64,000 bases of DNA. It comes from Haberlea rhodopensis. Lineage: Eukaryota; Streptophyta; Magnoliopsida; Lamiales; Gesneriaceae. Made by a program: the position numbers and the translations under genes. The notes below the pieces were generated by a model that had not been told where the DNA came from, did not search any database, and saw nothing but the letters and a program-made list of their open reading frames with translations. The stretch is taken from positions 31,294 through 95,293 of the forward strand of contig CAJQUN010001179.1 in the NCBI GenBank assembly GCA_907163345.1, read 5' to 3'. Of this stretch, positions 1 to 11,500 are shown one piece after another. Numbering within the stretch: the first letter of the stretch is position 1; the number at the start of each line of letters is the position of its first letter.

Positions 1-110
1 ATGAGTCTATAGGTGCATGTAATGTACATGCACATCTAGAGTCATACTTTGCATGTGAGTCATGTGGTGCAGGTAATTTACATGCACCACTAGTAAATTA
101 CGTAAGCAAG
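1..110. repeat. degenerate piece of the palindromic satellite
   Basis: The stretch holds GTGCATGT/ACATGCAC inverted motifs and an ATGAGTCTAT block like those in the unit of the satellite at 26307-26767 and 47692-49460. It is diverged and the window edge cuts it, so membership in the same array is inferred. Confidence 0.4.
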
Positions 111-466
111 AAGATTCATCCAAGATACAACGACTCTTTCCTTGTGATTGTAGCACTATAAATCACAAGTCTCATAATCACAAATGTTGCAAACTCTCTT
201 CTTCAAGAACAAGATATGAATGTGATGCAAAATGAACATGATCTTGCATTTTCTCTAAATAATTGTGTTGAATTAATGCACAATTGTATGTTAAAATGAC
301 TAGGGATATGTTGTATTTATACTTGGCCAAAGAACACCATAAAAGAACAACATTCAAAGGTGTTTAATCATGAAAAGTCACACCCGAACGCGAAGAGACA
401 CACTCGTTCACGAAAAAACCACCAGCACTCTTTTCCGAGAAGAATGCAAGGCGCTCGAGCGCCCAG
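111..466 (-). mobile_element. probable truncated LTR fragment
   Basis: No coding sequence is visible. On the minus strand there is a TATA-like TATAAATA at 321-314 and, at 450-463, the perfect 14-bp palindrome GGCGCTCGAGCGCC. A promoter box together with a GC palindrome resembles a plant LTR. It ends where the Copia LTR begins at 467, so the Copia element probably inserted into it. No LTR ends or TSD can be shown, so the class is uncertain. Confidence 0.3.
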
Positions 467-1556
467 TGTTAGGATCGGTCCGGAGTGTTTAGAGGGGGGG
501 TGAATGAACACTCCGTAAAAAAATAATCCTTTGTGATTTCTCTCGGGTTAGTGAGTGAAATCTATTTCTTAATCAACTTCTCAGTAGAACAGATCACTGA
601 ATATGATAGTGCGGAACGATCTGTTCTAGACTGGTAAGAACGGCTCGATGGCTTAAAGACTGAAACGTAGAGCGGAAAGATAAAAGACAGAATATGTTTC
701 TGGAAGTTCGAAGGTGGTGTAATCCTTCTACGTCTCCCCTTCTTCCAATTAAGGAAGGATTCCACTAAAAGACTTTGATTTATACAATCCTGTTGTACAA
801 ACCGATTCAGCTGGATTTACCTCACTACCAAACTGAAACTCCTAGTCTCTCGATCTGTTCAGACACACTCTGTCTGACAGTTACAATTGAATCTCACTTC
901 TCTATCTTAGTAAAGAATGCACAAGATAGACTAGTTTTTTCTATGCACACAATGATCCTATGATGATCAAATATTACAATATGCTTGTGCTTATGAAAAC
1001 TTTCGGCTCAAGAATATCTGGACTTGTAGGCTTGTGCTGTTGTGTTTTCTTTTCGTTTTTGATTGATCAGATCACTCTTGAGCTCTTTAGTTGCATCCTT
1101 ATATAGTTGCTTGTACCAACGACATTATTTCCTTTCTGTGCACCTCTTGACTCTGCTCAAACTCTGAATAAGCTACAGTCTTATTCTTTTAGGCACTTGC
1201 CATTCTGGTTTATGCTTTTGGCGCCTGTCAGGTAATCTCTTCTTTGTCTTCTTACCTTTTACGGTAATCTTCAGTCCTTGGTCTTTTTCAGCATTAATTG
1301 CATCATTAAATGCTTCAATAAATAGCCGTTAATGATTCGGACTGAAGAGCAAAGCTTATTCAACCTTGTCTGCTATGATCTGATTATTGTTGAGCTGATC
1401 TGGAGCTTCGATCTAGTCAGGCTGATGTTCATCGATCCGTTCTGATTTTGCGATAGACCATATCGGCGTGATCTGCTTTGAGCATCGATCTGGTCAGACT
1501 GATTTCCATCGATCCGTTCTGATTCGTTTTGTCATCTTTAAAATTCGGAACTAACA
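467..1556 (-). mobile_element. 3' LTR of a Sirevirus-like Copia element
   Basis: The stretch begins TGTTAG and ends CTAACA, a 6-bp inverted terminal repeat. On its right, at 1557-1575, is a minus-strand polypurine tract, which makes it the 3' LTR of a minus-strand element. It is 1090 bp and rich in GATC-containing words (about 1378-1520). A TATA box lies at 1105-1098. The matching 5' LTR is absent because the element is cut at 6101, so no TSD can be checked. Confidence 0.8.
1098..1105 (-). promoter_or_regulatory. putative TATA box of the Copia LTR
   Basis: TATATAAG on the minus strand, about 450 nt into the LTR, a usual place for a plant LTR core promoter. Confidence 0.45.
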
Positions 1557-1575
1557 AATTCCCCCTCTTTGATGA
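1557..1575 (-). other. polypurine tract of the Copia element
   Basis: Minus-strand AAAGAGGGGGAATT directly abuts the LTR start TGTTAG. This is the usual plus-strand priming site, and purine-plus-AATTTGTTAG fits Sirevirus-type Copia elements. Confidence 0.65.
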
Positions 1576-1755
1576 TGAAAAAACCTAGCTTCTATGTCTT
1601 CTTATTCAGTCTTTTTAAAAATTTTGAAGCGTATACTTGTGGATCAATTAATTCTTCTTGTTCAAAATAAATGAACACAGTTAAGTTGTAGTTCGGATTG
1701 ATTAAGCCATTTTGTTCAAATAAATGAACTAAGACTTAGATAAGAACTCTGATTT

Positions 1756-4228
1756 TTATTGAACAAAAATCTGATAAATATTTACAGACATGTCTGACTT
1801 ATATAGACATCTACTTCTTCGCTGAAGACTGAGCTGGCTTGAAATCCTTTCTCTTTTCCCCCTTTTGTCAGCAGCAATCTCCTGAAGAAAGTCTACGATC
1901 TGTGCGAGTTGAGCGCTGATAGCATCAAGACGAGTGTCTTGATCAATAAGGGACTTAGCGACGGAAGCCCGAACTTCAGTGGCCAGCTCGATCTGTTCTC
2001 TTCTCAGGCTGTTTTTATATGAAGCTTGCTGTGAGAACAGGTCATTCAGTCCCCGCTGAATACTGCTAATGTTAGTCGTCATCTTCTCGCGGAAGGATTC
2101 GAAATCCAAGTATGTGGTCCTTTGACTCTGATGAACTTCTCTGACTTGTTGAGATAGAGAAAGACAGTTATCAGAAAGGAATTGAAGTGACTTGGCCAGA
2201 GATGGGGCTTCATCAGATAAATGGCCCGGAGAGTGATCAGATGGCGACATAGTATGATCAACCTCGGCGGCAATTGGAACAAGTGAAGACACATCAAATT
2301 GGCGTGTTTCGGATCGGATCAAAGTAACCAAGTCCGAAGAGAATTCTTCCAAAAATGCCAAATCTTTATCAGACTGATCTGGAGGAGTGATAGGTCTGGT
2401 AGGCTCCTCAACCTGTAAAGCTGCAACAACTGTTGACACCACCAGATCCGGATCGACGGGGTCTGGTGAGACAACTGTCGTAGTTTCGGCGGTTGGACTG
2501 TGTTGAATGTGGGAGACTGATGATGCTAGGGGGATGGAAGTTGTTGAAGAGTCCAGCAAGACATCCATGGCTTCAGTCTCAACTGCAGACAGAGCATTAG
2601 TCAGTGGCTGCTCCGCTGTACCAGAAGGAAGTGGCTCAAAGAATGGTTCGGCTATAGTCTTCCTCGCAGATGGGTGATCCGGGCTGGGAACTGGAGTGGA
2701 TATGTTGAGCTTCTGTCGTTGAAAATGAACAGCCATGTGAAGAGCATGGATATCCATTTCCAGCTGAGCAATGACAGCACCATCATCTTTGGCAGTCGGA
2801 TTGTTGGCATCAAAATTCGCCTTCTTGGCTGTAATGAGCAAGTTTTCCAGTCTGAGCCTGTGGTTAGCCTGAAACAATTCTTTGTGATGCACCACAATTT
2901 GTACGTCATAAGTCTCTGTCCCCTTAAGGACTTCTTGTTCCATCTTATGGAGTCTCCTCAGCTTGCCAAAGAACATATCAAAGTGGTTGATCGTTCTGTA
3001 TGCAACACATTCATCAAATACCACAGTAAGCTCCTTTACTTTTTCTTCAACATCTTCCATGGCGATGTCGATTGCAGTTTGAGCGGCTGACTTGGGTTTT
3101 GAAGAGAGGGGCTCAGTGAGAACTGCCTTGCCTTTGCCGATGGGAGACGAGATCTTGATCCCTGATTGGGTGTAGTCTCCCAATTCGGTGATAACAATGC
3201 ATTTGACCACAGGGATGGCAGAAGGGACTCGGATGGTGACTTTGGGTACAGTGGATGGAACTGTTGAAGGTTGAGTTGGAGTTGGGGTTGCAGGGGTGGC
3301 TTTTGTTGAGGGCAAGATATGTAAGGTTTTGATAGGTAAGGTTTTGATGGGCTTGGTAATCTGGGTTCTTGGCTTCTTTGGAGGAGGCTTGGCTGGAGAT
3401 GAAGGAGCAGATGTAGATTGAGTTTCCTCTGAGTCAGTCTGGATTGTCAGTTTGCGCTTGACTCGAGTTTTTCGAGCAGCAGCCTGTTCTTGTCCCTGTT
3501 CAATCTTGACAGTCACCAGATCGGAAGGAGTGGGTGGAGCACTTTTGGACTTAAGTTGTGCCAATCCCTTGGGGTTGAGAATCTTGAAGGGGCTTAGAGC
3601 AGACGGCTTCCCCATCTCGATCCAGTGTCTCCAATAGCTTGCTGAGAGGAACAGCAAAGCACACAGCCTGTTTGGATGCGATAACCATTTCAAGCAGAAC
3701 TCGAAACAAGATCACGGACCAATTCATCTTTTGTCCGGAGTGGATAGCAGCCATGGCCCAGAATTTTTCGGCAGTGACGGCGTCATAGCTTCCGGCTTTT
3801 CCCAATAGTGGCTTGCCAACAATCTCACAGAGAACCTGAAAATGAAACAACATTTCCTTCTTCTTGAAGGATGGCTGCAGTCTGTGGCCAAAAATAGATA
3901 CTTTCCCCTGAAGATTGGTGATAACGGCCTGAGGGATGTGGCCAAAATCAGTCAGTCCGGTGTTGGGAAGACCAAAGGTCTTTGACAGCGTCGACTGAGA
4001 AATATCAAAAGATTTTCCCTTGACGGAGGTGGAGATGAACGTCTTTTGAGACACAGCATTGGTGAACAACTCGCGAATCTCCGACTCGTAAACCACTGTC
4101 CCGCATTCCAGAAAGTTCCTTAATCTAGAAGATTACAAAGATTTGAACATGGAGACCATTTCTGGATCTTCAGCCCTGTAGATTTCATTAAACTCAACAG
4201 ATAGAGAGTTGTGAGTGATAGTGGCCAT
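1756..4228 (-). pseudogene. Sirevirus-like extra ORF after pol (env-like position), broken
   Basis: This ORF lies between Copia RNase H and the 3' LTR, where Sireviruses carry an env-like or additional ORF. The likely start is the ATG at 4228. The first 200 or so residues look globular and resemble the uncharacterised 'putative plant transposon protein' domain. The middle is rich in Pro, Thr and Lys (KKPRTQITKP region). The last 170 or so residues have heptad-like spacing that suggests a coiled coil. A stop lies at 4135-4133, and the frame changes somewhere around 3600-3690, where two open frames overlap. I see no signal peptide, membrane span or cleavage site, so an envelope role is not supported. 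Function unknown. Confidence 0.55.
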
Positions 4229-4623
4229 TTGAATGTAATGAAGAATGCGGAGAAATTGGAAATATTTGAAGGTTATAAACAGACAGCAGTACTTCGTAAA
4301 AAGTGAAATGAGAGTGAGATGTACAGCCCGCTAAATAGAAGAGAGAGGACACGTGTCTGTATCTCGATGACTGATATTTAAGAAATTCAAAATAAACGGA
4401 CAGGATGAGAGAGAGATAAGGCGGTTAAAATTCAATCAGTCCGGGCTGTTTTAAACAATTACTGTGTTAAAGATTGGTTGACCAGACAGATCATGGGATA
4501 ATATCAGGTTTGACAGAGATCGGTCTGAAAGTTCGGACCGGTCTGTGTCTTTCTGATCGTTGTATTATCGATCTGTCCCAGTATATAATCTTTAAAAGCG
4601 AAAAGAAAGATACCTCTAAAGTA
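4229..4623 (-). other. Copia spacer between pol and the extra ORF
   Basis: No gene is seen. The stretch is A+T-rich with several GATC words and separates the RNase H stop (4624) from the start of the extra ORF. Confidence 0.5.
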
Positions 4624-6100
4624 TCAAGATAAGTCTATTAAACCAAGAATTTGACGAAAATAATTAGCCTCAGGGAGTGGTTTGGTGAAGATATCTGCTG
4701 CATGCTGGTCTGTTGAAATATGCTCGATCCGAATTTCCTTTTTGCCAATGTGATCTCGAATAAAATGATGTATGATATCAATATGCTTTGTTCGAGAGTG
4801 CAGAACTGGATTATACGTTATAGCAATGACACTGGTGTTGTCACAAAATATCGGAGACTCAACAGCTTGAATGCCATAGTCTCTGAGCTGATGTTGAATC
4901 CAGAGCATTTGAGCGCAACAGCTTCCAGCGGCAAGATATTCTGCATCAGCTGTAGATGTGGCAATAGATGTTTGCTTCTTGCTAAACCATTAGATCAATC
5001 TTTCACCTAGAAATTGACAGGTTCCACTGGTGCTTTTGCGATCAATCTTACACCCAGCATAGTCAGCGTCTGAATATCCAACTAACTCGAAGTTTGAATC
5101 TTTGGAATACCAAAGACCAACGTTCTGAGATCCTTTTAAGTATTTAAGAATGCGCTTAGCAGCAATAAAGTGTGATTGCTTTGGATCAGACTGAAATCTA
5201 GCGCACATGCAAACTGAGAACATAATATCAGGTCGGCTCGCTGTAAGATACAATAGCGATCCGATCAATCCTCGATACATGGTTACTTCCACTGCTGTTC
5301 CCCCTTCGTCTTTATCTAGCTTAATTGAAGGACTCATTGGAGTTGATGCAGTTGAACAAGTCTCCATTCCGAATATCTTGAGAAGCTCTTTGGTATACTT
5401 GGTTTGATTGATAAAAATGCCATTGCTGAGCTGTTTGACTGGGAGTCCCGCAAAGAATGATAGTTCTCCCATCATACTCATCTCAAACTGTCCCTGCATT
5501 AACAATTTCTCGCAGAGTTTGGGGTTAGTTGACCCAAAAATGATATCGTCAACATAGATTTGAACCAATAAGGTATGTTCCCCCTTAATAAATTTAAATA
5601 AAGTTTTATCCACTGAGCCGATCTGAAAATCGTGATTCAGAAGAAATTGAGACAGAGTGTCATACCATGCTCTTGGAGCTTGTTTCAGTCCATATACGGC
5701 TTTATTCAGTAGATATACATGATCTGGAAATGAGTGGTTCAGAAATCCAGGAGGTTGCTCAATGTAGACTTCCTCCTGAAGCTTACCATTAAGAAAAGCA
5801 CTCTTTACGTCCATTTGATATACTTTGAAGTATTTAAAAGCAGCAAATGCAAGAAATATTCGGATTGCTTCAAGTCTGGGGACTGGTGCAAAAGATTCAT
5901 CGAAGTCAATTCCTTCTTTTGTCGGAAGCCTTGAGCCACCAGTCTGACCTTGTTTCTAACCACCACTCCATCTGTGTCTAGCTTGTTTCTGAAAACCCAT
6001 CTGGTTCCAATAACAGGCAGACCACTTGGCATGGGGGTTAGTCTCCAGACTTGATTTTGTTCAAATTGATTAAGCTCTTCTTGCATTGCTTTTATCCAGT
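4624..6100 (-). pseudogene. Copia pol fragment: reverse transcriptase and RNase H
   Basis: Read on the minus strand, the Copia RT begins at DWIKAMQEEL (about 6100) and includes the WVFRNK, MDVKSAFLNG, YGLKQAPRAWY and YVDDIIFGS motifs. RNase H follows with SDADYAG, a decayed ADAEYLA block, CDN and KHIDIIHHF. gag, protease and integrase are missing, so only the 3' half of the element survives. There is a frame break near 5920-5930 and an in-frame stop just after 4990, so the copy is dead. The frame runs through into the Gypsy RT on its right (see 6101-6130). Confidence 0.88.
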
Positions 6101-6130
6101 CATGCCCCATAAATACATGCCCCATAAATA
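6101..6130. repeat. 15-bp direct duplication at the Copia/Gypsy breakpoint
   Basis: CATGCCCCATAAATA occurs at 6101-6115 and again at 6116-6130. The single copy is found in intact Gypsy RT at about 21748-21762. Left of it the sequence is Copia RT and right of it Gypsy RT. The duplicated block marks the illegitimate junction. Confidence 0.75.
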
Positions 6131-6461
6131 CAACACTGCCCAACCAAAACTCACACTTGCTGAGCTTGGCATATAATTGGTGATCTCTGAGGATCTGGAG
6201 CACTGTCCTCAAGTGTCTCACGTGCTCTTCCTCGCTCCGGGAGTAGATGAGTATATCGTCAATAAATACAATGACGAACTGATCCAGATAGGGTTGGAAC
6301 ACCCGGTTCATCAAGCTCATAAAGACAGCCGGGGCGTTCGTCACACCGAACGGCATCACTAAGAACTCGTAGTGCCCATACCGAGTCCGAAATGCTGTCT
6401 TCTGTACATCCTCCTCCCTGACCCGTATCTGGTGGTACCCGGATCTCAAATCAATCTTGCT
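6131..6461 (-). pseudogene. G2 Gypsy reverse transcriptase, palm segment
   Basis: Minus-strand translation gives YSKIDLRSGYHQIRV, then VMPFGVTNAPAVFM and FIDDILIYSRS, the catalytic palm of a Ty3/Gypsy RT. It stops at EFWLGSVVFMGHV, where Copia sequence takes over. This is the continuation of the RT that breaks off at 15277. G1 lies between the two parts. It is nearly identical to the same part of G3 (about 21775-22100). The remainder of G2 (RT thumb, RNase H, integrase, 3' LTR) is lost. Confidence 0.88.
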
Positions 6462-6466
6462 ATACA
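6462..6466. repeat. TSD of G1, left copy (ATACA)
   Basis: ATACA directly precedes the LTR start TGTAGGG and is repeated at 15272-15276. It is the usual 5-bp length for LTR elements. Confidence 0.9.
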
Positions 6467-7049
6467 TGTAGGGTCTTCCTACCTTAACATCATCTTAACA
6501 ACATGTTAGGGACTAAACATTCATTTATAACTTCTTAGGGCGCCGGTTGTACCTTTGAGCTAATAAGATTACAGGCCAAGTTAGAATTTCCAAAAGCTAA
6601 TTAATTACATTCTCAATAATGAATGTTAAAGCTATAGATTTACACTACTCTTAGAGTAGAGACTATCAAAATCATGTATCCTATGTCCATCTTGCTCCTC
6701 TTAGCTCACTGCCTCAACCCGACCCTAGGCCCTTCAGTCCAAAAGTGTACCTACAGGGACAACACATCGTGAGCATATACTTCATTACTTAACATCATAA
6801 AGCAATGGCATATAAATAAATGCATGAAAATAATCGTATTAACACACTTAGTTGTCCCTGTTTCATAGTCATGCATATGGGCATCTTACCCTAACGTATG
6901 GCATCTTGCCATATCATAACATCAGGTGGCATCTTACCATGAGGGCATCTTACCCTATCGTATGACATCTTACCATACCATAGCATCGTGTGGCATCTTA
7001 CCACGAGGGCATCTTACCCTATCGTATGGCATCTTACCATACCATAACA

Positions 7050-7440
7050 TCGTCATAAACATCATATCATAAACTTACGTATCATAATCATCGTCATAAA
7101 CATCATCATCATAAACGTCTTCATCATAAACATCATTATCATAACATCATCATCATAAACATCATCATCATAAAGATCGTCATCATAAACATCATTATCA
7201 TAAACATCATCATCATAAATATCATCATCATAAACATCGTCATCATAAACATCATTATCATAAACATCATCATCATATATATCATCATCATAAACATCGT
7301 CATCATAAACATCATCATCATAAACATCATAAACATCGTCATCATAAACATCATCATCATAAACATCATCATCATAAACGTCTTCATCGTAAACATCATC
7401 ATCATAAACATCATTATCATAAACATCGTCATCATAAATA
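7050..7440. repeat. 12-bp minisatellite inside the G1 3' LTR
   Basis: About 30 imperfect copies of ATCATCATAAAC, with variants ATCGTCATAAAC, ATCATTATAAAC and GTCTTCATAAAC. It makes long meaningless Met/Phe open frames. Copy number differs from the other LTR (13825-14190). Confidence 0.9.
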
Positions 7441-7670
7441 CTATTATATCGTAAACATCATATGTAGGAGTGTGGTTTACCGTCCGATGCCCGTACGTTT
7501 CTTACGTACCTTAATTCCAAAAGATGGAGAAGTTGTAGGACTTTATCTCCGTGAAGTTGTGGGTACCTGGGATGGTTCTACATAACCATACAAATTGATA
7601 TTAGAAGCTAATTATAGTTCCATATCCAAAAACCCCACAAAAACATAAAAAACACATAATTATGTGTCTC

Positions 7671-7855
7671 GCGATCGATCGCTGGGTTGCCCCGATCGAT
7701 CGCGAGATCACACTGCCCGTTGCTGAAATTTTAAGTCTTCGGCGATCGATCGCCAGCTCGCCGATCGATCCCCAAAAGTGGCGATCGATCGCCAAATGCT
7801 ACTGGCACGCACTGGAGGCTCGCGATCGATCGCCAAAAACGGGCGATCGATCGCC
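7671..7855. repeat. GATCGATC palindrome cluster, G1 3' LTR
   Basis: Seven intact GATCGATC cores, mostly as GCGATCGATCGC, spaced 20-60 bp. They lie 618-802 nt from the LTR start in element orientation. Confidence 0.9.
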
Positions 7856-8473
7856 GAGTGCTGAACCCCGAAAAATCGCCATTAATGAGCATTTTTCAAG
7901 CTCCTCTTCATGCCTTACAAATCCAAACTTTCCTACAACACCAATAACGTCATAACCCACTAAAACCCACATAAAACACTTCAAAAATCATACCCCAACC
8001 ATAAACAACATATACCCAAAACAAACCCACATAACTCATCAAAAACTAACCCATTTCAACACCAAACATCATAAAAACTTTAGGAAGGGTTCCATACCTC
8101 TTGTAGGCAGCTTTCCTTCTCCTTCCTTGGTGGATTTTGAAAATGGGAAGGGTTTTTGAGTTGGGAAGTGATTTTGGGGATTTTAAAAAGTGATTGGTAA
8201 AGTGGGGTTAAAGTGATGGGTAAAGGGTTAAAAGGGATTGTGGATTAATTTAAAATTGCACCCCAAACTTAACATGATTCATAAAATACTCCAACATGGT
8301 ATTTTACCGGCATTTAATAAAAATGCAACAACTTCTTTCCTCATAATTAACAACCAATACAATAAATCATGTTAACAACTCATTACGCAACACATAAATC
8401 AATTACCAACATAATTCGTCATATAACTATCATTAAAGCCAAAATTGCATATAATCAATTTCGGGGCATCACA

Positions 8474-8490
8474 TTACTCCCCTACTTATA
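8474..8490 (-). other. polypurine tract of G1
   Basis: Minus-strand AAGTAGGGGAGTAA ends at the start of the 3' LTR (TGTGATGCCC). The same tract precedes the LTRs of G3 and the young element. Confidence 0.8.
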
Positions 8491-8517
8491 AGATTTCGTC
8501 CTCGAAATCGCATGCAC

Positions 8518-11500
8518 TTACCCATAAAGAAACTTAACATAAATCATACCAGAAAATAGTTCCGGGTAATGCTGCCTCATATGCCGTTCCGTCTCCCACG
8601 TAGCCTCCTCGACACCCCGACGATCCCACTGAACTTTGACCATTGGTATAACTTTACTTCGTAATATGCGATCCTCATGATCCAGAATTCTGACCGGCCG
8701 TTCAACGTAGGATACATCTGAATCCAACTGCACTTCAGTAGGCTGTAAAACATGAGACGGTCTGGCTCTTACTTCCGTAGCATAGAAACGTGGAAAACAT
8801 CATGAATCCCAGATAAAGACGGCGGTAGAGCCAAACGGTAAGCCAATGTACCAATACGCTGCAACACCTCATACAGTCCGACATATCTCGGAGATAACTT
8901 TCCCCGCATACCAAAACGGACCACACCCCTGAAGGGTGAGATTTTTAAGAAAACCTTGTCTCCTACTTGGAATTCTAGCGGCCGTCGCCGCTTATTGGCA
9001 TAGGCTGCTTGCCTATCTTGGGCCGCTTTCATCTTTAAACGTATCATCTTAATCTTTTCTTCCATGTCCTTAATCATATCCGGTCCTCCGACCGCTTTAC
9101 TCGTCAAGTTCTCCCAATACAGCGGTGACCTACAACGTCGACCATAAAGAGCTTCAAAAGGGGCCATTTGAATGCTCGCCTGATAGCTGTTATTATAGGA
9201 GAACTCTACCAGTGGTATAGAATCTTGCCACGGAGTATCAAACTCCAAAACACATGCCCTCAGCATTTCTTCGAGCGTCTGTATGGTACGTTCTGTCTGG
9301 CCATCTGTCTGAGGGTGATAAGCTGTACTCAGTCTCACCTCGGTGCCCAAAGCTGTCTGGAGACCCTCCCAGAAGTGTGAAGTAAACCTTGGGTCTCTGT
9401 CAGACACAATCGAGACTGGAATCCCATGCAACCTCACTACATCCCGTACATATAATTGGGCCATCTTTAAGTATGTGAAAGTCATGTTGTAAGGAATGAA
9501 ATGAGCTACCTTAGTCAGCCTATCAACGATCACCCAGATCGCATCAAATCCAGAGGCCGTTCTTGGCAAGTGGGTCACAAAGTCCATAGATATATGTTCT
9601 CACTTCCACTTAGGTACTTCCAAGCTCTGCAGCTCGCCCCCAGGCCTCTGCCTTTCTGCCTTTACCTGCTGGCAGATCAAACATCTTTTAACAAAAGTGA
9701 TCACATCACGCTTCATGCGTCTCCACCAGAATCGACCGCATAGGTCCTTGTACATCTTCCTTCCTCCTGGGTGGATACTGAACCGACTACTGTGGGCTCG
9801 CTCCAATATTCCTCTACGCAACTCTGGTGTATCTGGGACTACCCATCGGTTGCCCAATCTCAAGGAATCATCTTCTGCCACTCTGAACTTTGATGGCCGT
9901 CCTTGAAGTACTATAGATGACCATCTTTGAACCTCATCATCCGACCTCTGGGCTTTCCTGATAGCCTCAAATATGTCTGGCTCAGCCAACAAGGTCGACA
10001 CTCGCACCGGCGACATGTCCACATCAAAATCATAGCCCAGATGGCAATAAGAAGTCATCATAGCTGATAAACACATAGCGTCCTCAGCAGTACTCTTCAC
10101 CTTCCGACTTAAGGCGTCTGCTATCAAATTTGCTTTACCAGGATGGTACTCAATCTCACAGTCATAATCCTTGAGCAAATCCATCCATCTTCTTTGACGC
10201 ATATTCAGCTCGGCCTGAGTGAATAGGAACTTCAGGCTCTTATGGTCCGTATAGATGGTAAACATCGTACCATAAAGATAATGACGCCAAATATTCAAGG
10301 CGAATATGATAGCCGCCAGCTCCAAGTCATGAACTGGGTATCTGGTCTCATGAGGCTTCAACTGCCTCGAAGCATAAGCCACCACGTGCTTATCTTGCAT
10401 CAACACACAGCCCAAACCTTGTAGTGATGCATCCGTGTACAAAGCAAATTTCTTGTTCTCAGAAGGAATCACCAATATTGGCGCTGTCGTCAAACGACGC
10501 TTCAACTCTTGGAAGCTTTCCTCACAAGCTTCGGACCAATAGAACGGGACTCCTTTCTGAGTCAGCTGTGTCAATGGCTTAGCGATCTTAGAGAATCCCT
10601 CGACGAAACGTCGGTAATAACCCGCTAAACCAAGGAAGCTCCGTATCTCGGGCACAGAAGTGGGTGCAGCCCACTCCATAACAGCTTCAATCTTCCTGGG
10701 ATCCACAGATATCCCACTGCTAGATATAACATGGCCCAAGAATACCACACTGTTCAACTAGAACTCACACTTGCTGAGCTTTGCATATAACTGATGATCC
10801 CTAAGGATCTGGAGTACTGTCCTCAAGTGCTTCACGTGTTCCTCTTCAGTCCGGGAGTAGATGAGTATATCGTCAATGAAAACTATGACGAATCGATCCA
10901 AATATGGCTGGAACACCCTGTTCATCAAACTCATGAAAACAGCTGGGGCATTCGTCACCCCAAAAGGCATGACTAGGAATTCATAGTGCCAATACCTAGT
11001 CCTGAAGGCTGTCTTCTGGACATCATCTTCCCTTACTCGAATCTGATGGTACCCCGACCTCAGATCGATCTTACTGTAGAGCCTCGTACCCTGTAACTGG
11101 TCAAACAAATCATCGATCCTCGGGAGTGGATACTTGTTCTTTACTGTAGCTTTGTTCAGTTGTCTGTAATCGATGCACAGACGCATCGAACCATCTTTCT
11201 TCTTAACAAATAAAACTGGTGCACCCCAGGGCGATACGCTAGGGCGTATATAGCCCTTATCAAGGAGCTCTTGCAACTGAATCTTTAATTCCCTTAGCTC
11301 CGCTGGTGCCATCCTATAAGGGTTACGAGAAATGGCAGACGTCCCCGGTAATAACTCAATCCCAAACTCGACCTCTCTCGTCGGTGGGAATCCGGGAATC
11401 TCCTCCGAAAAGACATCAGGGAACTCCGCCACTACGGGCGCATCCTCAACTTTTACTTCTTCTTTCCTTTCCGTAACATCAACGGCATATATGAGATATC

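Larger units (their letters stand above)
6467..8473 (-). repeat. 3' LTR of G1
   Basis: A 2007-bp LTR, TGTAGG...CATCACA on the plus strand. It contains repeated GGCATCTTACC blocks (6869-7045), a 12-bp minisatellite (7050-7440), a splice-donor-like site (minus strand, GT at 7509-7508) and a GATCGATC palindrome cluster. It lacks about 43 bp present in the other LTR at 14869-14911. Confidence 0.92.

Noticed and set aside
1756..4228. Retroviral-type envelope gene
   Set aside because: Position alone suggests env. No signal peptide, membrane span or glycoprotein features are visible.
7139..7435. Long Met/Phe-rich open frame on the minus strand (also 13899-14171)
   Set aside because: It is the translation of a 12-bp DNA minisatellite inside an LTR. 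No start context or conservation as protein.
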